Below are positions 8,641 through 16,460 of a stretch of DNA of 64,000 nucleotides, piece after piece. How positions within the stretch are numbered: the stretch's first letter is position 1; each line of letters begins with the position of its first letter. A program made the position numbers and the translations under genes. Under the pieces are notes generated by a model that saw nothing but the letters and a program-made list of their open reading frames with translations, ran no database searches and was not told the DNA's origin. The stretch is from positions 1-64,000 of the forward strand of contig NZ_FMWX01000010.1 of assembly GCF_900103265.1 (NCBI RefSeq), in the 5' to 3' direction. This stretch comes from Sphingomonas sp. NFR15 (GTDB lineage Bacteria > Pseudomonadota > Alphaproteobacteria > Sphingomonadales > Sphingomonadaceae).

Positions 8641-8677
8641 TTTAGCTATTGCGAACCAATCGCATAAACCGTACCAC
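8641..8677 (+). promoter_or_regulatory. Fur-box-like palindrome upstream of the PepSY cassette
   Basis: TGCGA-ACCAA-TCGCA (8650-8664) is an exact inverted repeat inside an AT-richer stretch, CTATTGCGAACCAATCGCAT. It fits a 7-1-7 Fur geometry with C/G in place of A/T at two positions of each half. It lies 64 bases before the PepSY start and would overlap core promoter elements (TTTAGC 8641, CATAAA 8663). Assignment to Fur is inference from shape and gene context. Confidence 0.45.
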
Positions 8678-8727
8678 GCTCCCGGAACGGGGAATCGGCG
8701 GCGTCTGCGCGGCTGTTCGGAGTCGGG

Positions 8728-9417
8728 ATGGGCGCTTTGGTGAAGGATGGTCTGGCCGAATCCGGCGCGCGCGCGGCGGCCCCGGTGGCGGTGTCTCCAC
8801 CGCGCGCCAAGCCCAAGTTCCGCGCTTGGTGGATGAAGCAGCTCATCACCTGGCACTGGATCAGCGCGGCGGTGTCGCTCGCCGCGATGCTGCTGTTCGC
8901 GATCACCGGCATCACGCTCAACCACGCCGCGAGCATCGCCGCCACGCCGGTCGTCACCACCGCCAAAGCGACTGTGCCGCCGCATCTGATGCGCCTGCTC
9001 GGCGCGCCGCACGCCCCGGACGCGCCGCTGCCCGATGCCGTCGCCGACGATCTCGCGCTGCGGCTCCACCTCGACGCGCGCGGGCGGCCCGCCGACTGGT
9101 CCGACGACGACGTCTATGTCGCGATGCCGGGGCCGGGCCGCGACGCGTGGATCAGCATCGCGCGCGCGACCGGCGTCGCCACATCGGAGGTCACCGATCG
9201 CGGCTGGATCGCCTGGGCGAACGATCTCCACAAGGGCCGCAACACCGGCGGGGTGTGGTTCTGGTTCATCGACGTTTTCGCCGCCGCCTGCGTGCTTTTC
9301 TCGCTGACCGGGCTGTTGCTGCTCCAACTCCACGCACGGCGGCGGCCGCTCACCTGGCCGATGGTCGGGCTCGGCCTCGCGCTGCCGCTGATCCTCGCCG
9401 TCATCTTCATCCATTGA
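8728..9417 (+). CDS. PepSY-associated membrane-helix protein
   Basis: A 229-residue inner-membrane protein of the PepSY-TM family. The first helix (about 40-65) reads ITWHWISAAVSLAAMLLF and ends TGITLNHA. A periplasmic domain (about 70-160) includes PepSY-like segments, and two C-terminal helices follow (VWFWFIDVFAAACVLFSL and MVGLGLALPLILAVIF). His residues in WHW and LNH flank the first helix and could bind heme. PepSY-TM proteins are linked to transmembrane electron transfer and iron reduction. The ATG at 8728 has GGAG 6 bases upstream. It is the first gene of a cassette with DUF2271, DUF4198 and ApbE. Function is inferred from family and neighbours. Confidence 0.8.
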   Translation: MGALVKDGLAESGARAAAPVAVSPPRAKPKFRAWWMKQLITWHWISAAVSLAAMLLFAITGITLNHAASIAATPVVTTAKATVPPHLMRLLGAPHAPDAPLPDAVADDLALRLHLDARGRPADWSDDDVYVAMPGPGRDAWISIARATGVATSEVTDRGWIAWANDLHKGRNTGGVWFWFIDVFAAACVLFSLTGLLLLQLHARRRPLTWPMVGLGLALPLILAVIFIH

Positions 9418-9428
9418 GGGGAACCACC

Positions 9429-9899
9429 ATGCGCAAGACACCGCTCCTGATCGCCGGTGCGCTGGCCACGCCGGCGAGCGCGGGCACGATCAGCGTCACC
9501 ATTCCGCAGGTGCCCGTCGCCGAATATCACCGGCCCTATGTTGCGGCATGGATCGAGCCGGTGGGCGGCGGCGCGGCGCAGACGGTGTTCGTGTGGTACG
9601 ACATCAAGAAGAAGGGCGCCGAGCCGGGCACCAAATGGCTGTCCGACCTGCGCACCTTCTGGCGCAAAGGCGGCCGTTCGCTCACGCTTCCCGCCGACGG
9701 TCTAAGCGGCGCGACGCGCGCCCCCGGCACCTACCAGATTCCGCTGCCCACCAATCTCAAACCCGGCGCGTACACGCTGTACGTCGAGGCGGCGCGCGAG
9801 ACCGGCGGGCGCGAACTGGTCTCGGTCCCGCTCGGCGTTCCGGTCAAGCCCGCACGCGCGGCGGGCAAGACCGAACTCGGCACCGTCACGATCCGGTGA
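9429..9899 (+). CDS. DUF2271 periplasmic protein with flavinylation motif
   Basis: A 156-residue secreted protein. A short signal peptide (MRKTPLLIAGALATPASA) is followed by a beta-rich DUF2271 domain. Residues 90-96 read DGLSGAT, matching the D-x-x-S/T-G-A-T motif at which ApbE enzymes attach FMN covalently, so Thr96 is the predicted attachment site. It lies 11 bases after the PepSY gene and two genes before apbE. DUF2271 proteins have been tied to extracytosolic flavin-based electron transfer by comparative genomics. The predicted role is as an FMN carrier taking electrons from the PepSY protein, which is an inference. Confidence 0.82.
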   Translation: MRKTPLLIAGALATPASAGTISVTIPQVPVAEYHRPYVAAWIEPVGGGAAQTVFVWYDIKKKGAEPGTKWLSDLRTFWRKGGRSLTLPADGLSGATRAPGTYQIPLPTNLKPGAYTLYVEAARETGGRELVSVPLGVPVKPARAAGKTELGTVTIR

Positions 9900-9921
9900 A
9901 ACAGGTCGAGATCACCTTCAG

Positions 9922-10066
9922 CCGTTCGTGCTGAGTAGGGATCGAGTAGGCGCTTGCGCCGTATCGAAAGCCCGTATCGAAGTGCAGTGAATCGCGCTGC
10001 CCTGTCCTTCGATACACTGCCTCGATACGCCCTGCGGGCTACTCGGCAGTTACTCAGGACGAACGG
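9922..10066. repeat. Sphingomonad extragenic inverted repeat (family A, long form)
   Basis: The outer arms CCGTTCGTGCTGAGTA (9922-9937) and TACTCAGGACGAACGG (10051-10066) are near-perfect reverse complements. Between them are further repeated blocks (CGTATCGAAG and CTTCGATAC). The element sits between the DUF2271 and DUF4198 genes, inside an apparently single cassette. Confidence 0.8.
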
Positions 10067-10097
10067 AGACAACCAAGCTCTAACCGGGAGGTTTTCG

Positions 10098-10982
10098 ATG
10101 CGCTCCGCTCTCCGTCTCGCCACCGCCGCCGCCCTGCTGTCCTGCGCCGCCCCGGCGCTCGCGCATCGCGCCTGGCTTGTGCCCTCGACCACGATCGTCT
10201 CGGGCACCGACGATTGGGTTTCGATCGACGCGGCGATCTCGAACGATCTGTTCTTCGCCGATCACAATCCGATGCGCCCCGACATGGTCAAGATCTGGGC
10301 GCCCGACGGCAGCCCCGCGCCGATCCAGAACGCCGCGACGCTGCACTATCGTTCGGTGTTCGACGTCAGGATCGACAAGCCCGGCACCTGGAAGATCGGC
10401 ACGACGCAATCGGCGGTGATCGGCAGCTTCAAGCTCGATGGCGTCGAGTGGCGCGTCGGCGGGCGCGGCTTCGGCGGGGCAGCCCGTCCGCCCGCGCCGG
10501 GCGCGGCCCGGCCGGCCGGGGAGGGTGCCCCGCCGCGCCCGAGCGTCGCCACCGTCGCCGACATCCCGGCCAACGCGACCGACATCAAGCTCACCGAGGT
10601 GATCGGCCAGAACAACGTCTTCATCACCGCCGGCGCACCGAGCACGACGGTGTTCCAGCCGACCAACAAGGCGCTGGAGATGGTGCCGGTGACGCACCCC
10701 GACGAACTCGTGTCGAACGAACCGGCGACGTTCCGCTTCCTCATCGATGGCAAGCCCGCCGCCGGTCTCAACGTCACGCTCGTCCCCGGCGGCAAGCGCT
10801 ACCGCGACAGCGAAGGTGCGTTCGACGTGACCACCGGCGCGGACGGCGTCGCCAAGGTGACCTGGCCGTTCGCCGGGCTGTTCTGGCTCAACGCCACCAC
10901 CACCGACGCGCACCCGAGCGCCCCCCGCGCGACCGAGCGGCGGATGAGCTACACCGCCACGCTCGAAGTGGTGGCGCCATAA
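10098..10982 (+). CDS. DUF4198 periplasmic protein
   Basis: A 294-residue secreted protein. The signal peptide (about 1-23) ends in APALA and is followed by the family hallmark AHRAWLVP. A beta-sandwich with TVFQPTNKALEMVPVTHPDEL and GKPAAGLNVTLVPGG repeats the Ig-like DUF4198 pattern seen in proteins linked to metal uptake (NikM-like). Residues about 120-150 form a Gly/Ala/Pro linker (PPAPGAARPAGEGAPP). The start ATG at 10098 has GGGAGG 7 bases upstream. It groups with PepSY, DUF2271 and ApbE genes, suggesting a metal-binding or scaffold role in the same periplasmic system. No SGAT flavinylation site is present. Confidence 0.8.
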   Translation: MRSALRLATAAALLSCAAPALAHRAWLVPSTTIVSGTDDWVSIDAAISNDLFFADHNPMRPDMVKIWAPDGSPAPIQNAATLHYRSVFDVRIDKPGTWKIGTTQSAVIGSFKLDGVEWRVGGRGFGGAARPPAPGAARPAGEGAPPRPSVATVADIPANATDIKLTEVIGQNNVFITAGAPSTTVFQPTNKALEMVPVTHPDELVSNEPATFRFLIDGKPAAGLNVTLVPGGKRYRDSEGAFDVTTGADGVAKVTWPFAGLFWLNATTTDAHPSAPRATERRMSYTATLEVVAP

Positions 10983-10993
10983 CCGCCGGCGCG

Positions 10994-11959
10994 ATGCGCC
11001 TCGCGATCCCGCGCGATCTCGACGCGCGCGCGATCGCCGGGGTGGACCGCGCCGCGCGCGTGGCCGATCTCGCCGGCGAGACGATGGGAACGGTGTGGCG
11101 GGTGCGCTGCGCCGTCCCCGCCACGCATGACGTCGCGGCGTTGCGTACGGCGATCGTGCGGCGGCTGGCCGGGATCGTCCGCGAGATGAGCCACTGGGAG
11201 CCGGCGTCGACGCTCAGCCGCTTCAACCGCGCCGCGGCGGGCACATGGGTGCGGCTGCCGCAAGACTTTGCGACGGTGATCGCGGCTGGCTTCGACATCG
11301 CCGAGCGCTCGGGTGGCGCTTTCGATCCGGCGATCGGGCGGCTGGTCGATCTATGGGGGTTCGGCCCTCGACCGCACACGTGCGTACCCCGGACCGCGGA
11401 CATCGCCGAGGCGCGAACGATGTCCGGTTGGCAGCGTCTCGCTTTCGACGGCGCGGGGTGGCTGCACCAGCCGGGCGGTATCGCGCTCGATCTGTCGGGC
11501 ATCGCCAAGGGGTATGCGGTCGATGCTGTCGCGCGCCTGCTTTGGGAGCAGGATGTCGTACACGCGCTGGTCGAGATCGGCGGTGAATGTCGGGGGATGG
11601 GCGTGCGGCCCGATCTCGATCCGTGGTGGGTCGATATCGAGACCCCGCCGGGTGCGGAGCTCGCCCCGCTTCGTGTCGCGCTGCACGGATTGGCGGTCGC
11701 CACGTCGGGCGATTACGTGCGCGGCCCCCACACGCTCGATCCGCGCACCGGCCATCCTGCCCGCGCCGTAACCTCGCTCAGCGTGCTCCACCCGTCGGCG
11801 ATGATCGCCGATGCCTGGGCGAGCGCGCTGACGGTGCTCGGCCCGGCGGCGGGCGCCGCGCTCGCCGAGCGCGAGGGGCTGGCCGTACGGTGCATCTATC
11901 GCGCGGAAGGCGGCATGCGCGAGTGGCTCAGCCCGGTGTTGCGAGCGATGCTGGCGTGA
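10994..11959 (+). CDS. apbE: ApbE family FAD:protein FMN transferase
   Basis: A 321-residue enzyme that transfers FMN from FAD to a Thr in target proteins. Family motifs present are GETMGTVWRV, SGGAFDPAIGRLVDLWGFG, DLSGIAKGYAVDAV, the loop LVEIGGE, and the Mg-binding segment TLDPRTGHPA. It starts 11 bases after the DUF4198 gene. No signal peptide or lipobox is visible, and the upstream in-frame codons overlap the DUF4198 gene, which is odd because ApbE usually acts in the periplasm. The probable substrate is the DUF2271 protein (Thr96) encoded two genes upstream. Confidence 0.9.
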   Translation: MRLAIPRDLDARAIAGVDRAARVADLAGETMGTVWRVRCAVPATHDVAALRTAIVRRLAGIVREMSHWEPASTLSRFNRAAAGTWVRLPQDFATVIAAGFDIAERSGGAFDPAIGRLVDLWGFGPRPHTCVPRTADIAEARTMSGWQRLAFDGAGWLHQPGGIALDLSGIAKGYAVDAVARLLWEQDVVHALVEIGGECRGMGVRPDLDPWWVDIETPPGAELAPLRVALHGLAVATSGDYVRGPHTLDPRTGHPARAVTSLSVLHPSAMIADAWASALTVLGPAAGAALAEREGLAVRCIYRAEGGMREWLSPVLRAMLA

Positions 11960-11977
11960 GTTCCGCCACCCGCCCAC

Positions 11978-12066
11978 GTTCGTCACCCCAGCGCAAGCTG
12001 GGGTCTCCCCGGAGGCCGGGAACGCGCTACCACGCAGAGACCCCAGCGTGCGCTGGGGTGACGAAC
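11978..12066. repeat. Extragenic inverted repeat (family B, CACCCCAGC type)
   Basis: The arms GTTCGTCACCCCAGCGCAAG... (from 11978) and ...GCTGGGGTGACGAAC (to 12066) are reverse complements, and each folds into a CCCCAGC/GCTGGGG hairpin. It lies between the convergent apbE and Mla-cluster genes. The same unit recurs at 16360-16441, and a variant at 17774-17861. Confidence 0.82.
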
Positions 12067-12070
12067 GAGG

Positions 12071-12691
12071 CTACTTTCCCACCCAGTCCGCGACCTCGCC
12101 CGCGACCTGGTTCGCCGCCTGGTTGAGCGCCGCGGCGCTTCCGTTCGCGTCGATCGCTGTGACCGGCACGCTCGCCGAGAAGCGCTTCTTCTCGATCACG
12201 TTCTTGTCGTCGCGGATCAGCGACCCGTCGAACGCGACCACCGCCTGCTTCGAGCCGGCGTCGATCCCGAAGCTGCGGAGTTCGCCCGAGAGCCGCGCAC
12301 CCGGATCGGCGCGGAACTGCGACACGCTGAGCACGACGCGCCCGGTCTTCGCCGCGACCGTGTCCGACACCAGCCGCGCGAACAGCCGCGCCGGCGGTTC
12401 GACCCACAGCGCCTTGGGCACATAGGCGATCGAGGTCTGGTTGATCTGCACCGGGATGCGATTGCCCGCCAGCGCCTGCGAGACGGCGGGCACCTGGATG
12501 ATGATCGTCGCCGCGTTCGCCGAGCTCTGGTCCTGACCGGCCGGCAGCGCGGTGGTCGAGGTGATCGTCAGCAGCGAGGCGGGCGGCTTGGGCGCGAGGC
12601 TGATGCAGCCCGACAGCGATGCCAGCGCGGCGAAGGCGGCGAAGGCTTTCAGGGGAAGCGGACGCATCGGAAACCTCATATGCTGGGCCAT
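12071..12691 (-). CDS. ABC transport auxiliary lipoprotein (PqiC/DUF330-like)
   Basis: A 206-residue lipoprotein with signal and lipobox LASLSGC (Cys near residue 29), followed by a domain containing YVPKALWVEPPARLFARLVSD, typical of the ABC-type transport auxiliary component that accompanies MCE systems. It is predicted to sit on the inner face of the outer membrane, as known for PqiC. The ATG at 12691 overlaps the mlaD stop codon (TGATG). It is the last gene of the four-gene Mla-type operon and probably forms the outer-membrane end of the lipid-transfer path. Confidence 0.82.
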   Translation of the reverse strand: MAQHMRFPMRPLPLKAFAAFAALASLSGCISLAPKPPASLLTITSTTALPAGQDQSSANAATIIIQVPAVSQALAGNRIPVQINQTSIAYVPKALWVEPPARLFARLVSDTVAAKTGRVVLSVSQFRADPGARLSGELRSFGIDAGSKQAVVAFDGSLIRDDKNVIEKKRFSASVPVTAIDANGSAAALNQAANQVAGEVADWVGK

Positions 12692-13653
12692 CACTTGCCA
12701 CCTTTATAGTCGGGCAGCTTGGGCTGGCCGACGAGCGATCCCGCGCCGCCGCGATCGAGCTTCTCGGCGACGGCGGTCAGCGCCTGCGACATATTGCGCA
12801 GATCGTGGATCAGCGCGCCGACCTCGGGGATGGTCTCCTTCGAGAACGCCTTGATGCCAGGCCGCGCGTCGGTGATCGCCGCGTCGAGCGTCTCCATGCT
12901 GTGCTGCGCGGAGGCGACGGTCGCGCTCAGGTTCTTGGTGGCCGGGCGGACGTCCTCGTTGATCATCGTATTGGTCGATCCCGCCAGGTCGCCGATCTGC
13001 TTGGCGGCGTCACCGGCCTGCTTGAGCGTGGTGCGCATCTCGGCGAGCGTCGCCGCGATCTCCGGCCCGCGATCGGCGAGCGCGCCGGTCAGCCGGTTGG
13101 TGTTGGCGAGGATGCCGGTGATCGACTGCTGGTTCTTGTCGGAGAGCAGTTCGTTGAACCGCTCGGTCAGCGTCGAGATGCGTTCGAGCAGCTTCGGCGC
13201 CGAGTTGAGCAGCGCGCCGAGGCCGCCGGCCTTGGCGGGGATGGTCGGCACGCCGTTCGGGCAATCGAGCAGCGGGTTGGTTTCGGGGCAGGTGATCGGC
13301 GGCGCACCCTTCACCGCGCCGTCGAGCTGGATCGTGCTGGTGCCGGTGAAGCTGCCCTGGATCGTCGCGGTGGTGCCGACCAGGATCGGCGTGTCGCGGT
13401 TGACGCTGATCCGCACGCGCACGAACTGCGGATCGTTGGTCAGCGCGATCTCCTTCACCTCGCCGGTCGGCACGCCCGAGAACGCGACCGCCGATCCCTT
13501 GGCGAGGCCGTCGACCGACTGCTTGAAGAAGATGTCATATTCCTTGTCGGTCGCCGCGCCGAAACGCGCGATCCACACGAGGAACGCCGCCATCACCAGC
13601 AGCAGGATCAGCACGACCGAGCCGACCAGGACGTGATTCGAGCGCGTTTCCAT
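12691..13653 (-). CDS. mlaD: MlaD family MCE protein
   Basis: A 320-residue substrate-binding subunit of a lipid-transport ABC system. There is one N-terminal membrane helix (HVLVGSVVLILLLVMAAFLVW), then an MCE domain (about 40-120: SVDGLAKGSAVAFSGVPTGEVKEI), then a long helical and low-complexity tail (about 150-300) rich in coiled-coil-like segments. The tail makes it longer than E. coli MlaD (183) and closer to the rhizobial or PqiB/LetB type that spans more of the periplasm. It overlaps both neighbours by one base (TGATG). Transport direction cannot be told from sequence. Confidence 0.88.
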   Translation of the reverse strand: METRSNHVLVGSVVLILLLVMAAFLVWIARFGAATDKEYDIFFKQSVDGLAKGSAVAFSGVPTGEVKEIALTNDPQFVRVRISVNRDTPILVGTTATIQGSFTGTSTIQLDGAVKGAPPITCPETNPLLDCPNGVPTIPAKAGGLGALLNSAPKLLERISTLTERFNELLSDKNQQSITGILANTNRLTGALADRGPEIAATLAEMRTTLKQAGDAAKQIGDLAGSTNTMINEDVRPATKNLSATVASAQHSMETLDAAITDARPGIKAFSKETIPEVGALIHDLRNMSQALTAVAEKLDRGGAGSLVGQPKLPDYKGGK

Positions 13654-14483
13654 CAGCTTTCGGTCCCTGCAATCTCGTTGGCCGCGGCATGCTCAACCGA
13701 CGCGCTCGCGGCGCGGCCGCGCGGCCCTCTGAAATATTCCTGAATCCACGGGTGATCGGTCGCGAGCAGCTCGTCGATCGTGCCGACCGCGATCACCTTG
13801 TGGTCGGCCAGCACCGCGACGCGGTCGCAGATCGCGTACAGCGTATCGAGATCGTGCGTGATGAGGAACACGGTCAGCCCGAGCGTCTTCTGGAGCGAGC
13901 GGATCAGCTCGTCGAACGCGGCCGCGCCGATCGGATCGAGCCCGGCGGTGGGCTCGTCGAGGAACAGCACCTCGGGGTCGAGCGCGAGCGCGCGCGCGAG
14001 GCCGGCGCGCTTCTTCATCCCGCCCGAAAGCTGCGACGGATATTTCGGCCCGGCATCGGCGGGCAGCCCGGTCATCACCACCTTGTACGCGGCGATCTCG
14101 TCGAGCAGCGCGGGCGGCAGCCCCTTGTAGAATTCGCGCAGCGGAACCTGCACGTTCTCCGCGACGGTCAGCGTCGAGAACAACGCGCCGCCTTGGAACA
14201 GCACGCCCCAGCGTTTCGAGAGATCGACCATCTCGGTCTCCTCGCGGTCGATGGTCGGCTCGCCGAGCACATGGATGTCGCCCGCCTGCGGCTTCTGCAG
14301 GCCGATGATCGAGCGCATCAGCACCGACTTGCCGGTGCCCGATCCGCCGACCACGCCGTAGATCTCACCGCGCCGCACCTCGAGATCGAGCCCGTCATGC
14401 ACGACCTGCTCGCCGAAGCTGTTGCGCAAGCCGCGGACGACGATCACGTCGTCGGTATCGGTGTCTTCGGGCTGCGCGCTCAT
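13653..14483 (-). CDS. mlaF: MlaF-type ABC transporter ATP-binding protein
   Basis: A 276-residue ATPase with Walker A GGSGTGKS (46-53), Q-loop VLFQGGALF, signature LSGGMKKRAGLARAL, Walker B VLFLDEPTAGLD and H-loop LITHD. The GALFSTLTVAENV segment is typical of MlaF/Mkl-type ATPases. It energises lipid transport with the MlaE permease. The ATG at 14483 overlaps the mlaE stop by 4 bases (ATGA). Confidence 0.92.
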   Translation of the reverse strand: MSAQPEDTDTDDVIVVRGLRNSFGEQVVHDGLDLEVRRGEIYGVVGGSGTGKSVLMRSIIGLQKPQAGDIHVLGEPTIDREETEMVDLSKRWGVLFQGGALFSTLTVAENVQVPLREFYKGLPPALLDEIAAYKVVMTGLPADAGPKYPSQLSGGMKKRAGLARALALDPEVLFLDEPTAGLDPIGAAAFDELIRSLQKTLGLTVFLITHDLDTLYAICDRVAVLADHKVIAVGTIDELLATDHPWIQEYFRGPRGRAASASVEHAAANEIAGTES

Positions 14484-15598
14484 ATCCAGCCCACCCATGT
14501 GAAGAACACCGCGAAGAATGCGTCGAGCACGATGACGAGGAAGATGCCCTGCACCACCGCCGAAGTGGTGCGCTGGCCGACCTGCTCGGCATCGCCCTCG
14601 ACCAGCATGCCCTGGTAACAGCCCGCCATGCCGATGATCGCCCCGAACACCGGCGCCTTGACCAGCCCGACGTAGAGATCGGTGAGCGGCACCACCTCGC
14701 GCAGCCGCTGGATGAACGTCACCGGCGGGATGCCGAGCGACACCCAGCACAGCAGCCCGCCGCCGATGATCCCGACCAGCGCCGAATAGAAACCGAGCAG
14801 CGGCATCATGATGACCACCGCCATCACGCGCGGCAGCACCAGCGCCTCCATCGGCGAGACGCCGATCGTGCGCATCGCGTCGATCTCCTCGGTCAGCTTC
14901 ATCGTGCCGAGCTGCGCCGCGAACGCCGAGCCCGAGCGCCCGGCGACCATGATCGCGGTCATCAGCACGCCGAGCTCGCGCAGCGTCAGCCGCCCGAGCA
15001 GGTTGATCGTATAGACCTCCGCGCCGAACTGGCGGAGCTGCACCGCGCCTTGTTGCGCGATGACGATGCCGATCAGGATGCTCATCAGCCCGATGATGCC
15101 GAGCGCCTTGACGCCGACCACCTCGAAGCGCTGCACCGTCGCGTTGAAGCGGAAGCGGTTGGGGTGGATGACGATGTGCCACACCGCGATCATCATCGCG
15201 CCGAAGAAGCCGAGCAGGCCGACCAAGGTCTTGCCGGTCACCACCACCGCGTCGCCGACCTCGCCGATCACGCGCGCGATGCCGCCGACCGGCGCGGGGC
15301 GGATCGCCACCGGCTGATCCGCCGCCTCGACCTGTTCGAGCAGATGCCTGCCGTCGGAGTCGAGGCCGTCGATCTCGGCACCATGCTGCGCCGCGAAGCG
15401 GTGGATCAGCCATGCGCCGACGGTGTCGATGCGCTCGATGCGGCTGAGATCGATCGAATCGACTTCGCCCTCATAATCGCGCAAACGGTCCGGCAGATCG
15501 CCGATCTGCGCCAGCGACAGGCTGCCGGTGAAGCGAACCACGTCGCGCGCGCCGGAGCGTTCGGACGTGAAGGCGGCTGGTTCGGTCATCGCGCGCAT
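14480..15598 (-). CDS. mlaE: MlaE family permease with N-terminal STAS domain
   Basis: A 372-residue inner-membrane permease. Residues 1-100 form a STAS-like domain (VRFTGSLSLAQIGDLP, IDLSRIERIDTVGAWLI), the role played by the separate MlaB protein in E. coli. Residues about 120-370 are the MlaE permease with LGRLTLRELGVLMTAIMVAGRSGSAFAAQLGTMK, the family signature. It is first in the operon. The start may be 15598 or the Met at 15589, and neither has a convincing ribosome-binding site. It is divergent from the HAD gene with only 53 bases between them. Confidence 0.9.
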   Translation of the reverse strand: MRAMTEPAAFTSERSGARDVVRFTGSLSLAQIGDLPDRLRDYEGEVDSIDLSRIERIDTVGAWLIHRFAAQHGAEIDGLDSDGRHLLEQVEAADQPVAIRPAPVGGIARVIGEVGDAVVVTGKTLVGLLGFFGAMMIAVWHIVIHPNRFRFNATVQRFEVVGVKALGIIGLMSILIGIVIAQQGAVQLRQFGAEVYTINLLGRLTLRELGVLMTAIMVAGRSGSAFAAQLGTMKLTEEIDAMRTIGVSPMEALVLPRVMAVVIMMPLLGFYSALVGIIGGGLLCWVSLGIPPVTFIQRLREVVPLTDLYVGLVKAPVFGAIIGMAGCYQGMLVEGDAEQVGQRTTSAVVQGIFLVIVLDAFFAVFFTWVGWI

Positions 15599-15651
15599 CT
15601 TTGCTGCAATCGCGCTGGAACGGCAAGCTGCGCTTTTGCTAGGATGAACCG

Positions 15652-16323
15652 ATGCACGCCATCGCCATATACGACCTCGATAAGACGATCACCTACGCAC
15701 CGACATGGACTTCGTTCCTCGTTTCGAGTGCGCGGCGCGAAATGCCGTGGCGGCTCGCGCTGCTGCCGCTCGCGGGGGTGGCGACGCTCGGCTATGCGCT
15801 CAAGCGGCTAGATCGCGGCGCGCTGAAGGCGGCGACCCAGCGTCTGATGCTCGGCAATGCCTGGCCCGAGGCGCGCGCGGCGGCGGCGGCGGCGCGCTTC
15901 GCCGAGGGTGTCGTCGCGACGGGCGTCTATGCCGGCGCGCGCGCGGCGATCGCGGCGGATCGCGCGGCGGGGCGGCGCATCGTGCTGGCGACCGCCTCCT
16001 ACGCCTTTTACGCGCGCGCGATCGCCGAACGGCTCGGCTTCGACGACGTGATCGGCACCGGGGTGGCGTCCGACGGCGGCCGGGTCCGCGCGCGGATCGA
16101 CGGCGAGAATTGCTACGGCGCCGCCAAGCTCCGCATGATCGAGGCGTGGATGGCCGAACAGGGGATCGCGCGCGATGATGCGACGATCCGCTTCTACAGC
16201 GATCACGTTTCCGACGCGCCGACGCTCGAATGGGCCGACGAAGCCTTCGCGGTCAACGCCCACGCGCCGCTGCGGGTGATGGCGGCGCTGCGCGGCTGGA
16301 CGGTGGTGGATTGGGAGCGGTGA
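15652..16323 (+). CDS. HAD-IB family phosphatase
   Basis: A 223-residue haloacid-dehalogenase phosphatase of the IB subclass. Motif I is YDLDKTIT (nucleophile Asp8, acid Asp10), motif II is LATAS, and motif III plus the acidic pair is in FYSDHVSDAPTLEWADEAFAVN. A helical cap fills residues about 20-90. The resemblance is to SerB-like and membrane-lipid phosphatases. The substrate is unknown. The ATG at 15652 has AGGA 7 bases upstream. Confidence 0.85.
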   Translation: MHAIAIYDLDKTITYAPTWTSFLVSSARREMPWRLALLPLAGVATLGYALKRLDRGALKAATQRLMLGNAWPEARAAAAAARFAEGVVATGVYAGARAAIAADRAAGRRIVLATASYAFYARAIAERLGFDDVIGTGVASDGGRVRARIDGENCYGAAKLRMIEAWMAEQGIARDDATIRFYSDHVSDAPTLEWADEAFAVNAHAPLRVMAALRGWTVVDWER

Positions 16324-16359
16324 GGGCGTGAACGAACGTCCCCGCGCCGCTTTCCTCAT

Positions 16360-16441
16360 CGTCACCCCAGCGCACGCTGGGGTCTCCCGGGGGCCGGGCG
16401 CGTGCTATCGCGGAGAGACCCCAGCGTGCGCTGGGGTGACG
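16360..16441. repeat. Extragenic inverted repeat (family B)
   Basis: The same unit as at 11978, with CGTCACCCCAGCGCACGCTG at the left and its reverse complement ending at 16441. It lies between the convergent HAD and DUF445 genes and may act as a bidirectional terminator. Confidence 0.8.
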
Positions 16442-16460
16442 GTATTGTGGCGGGCTACGC

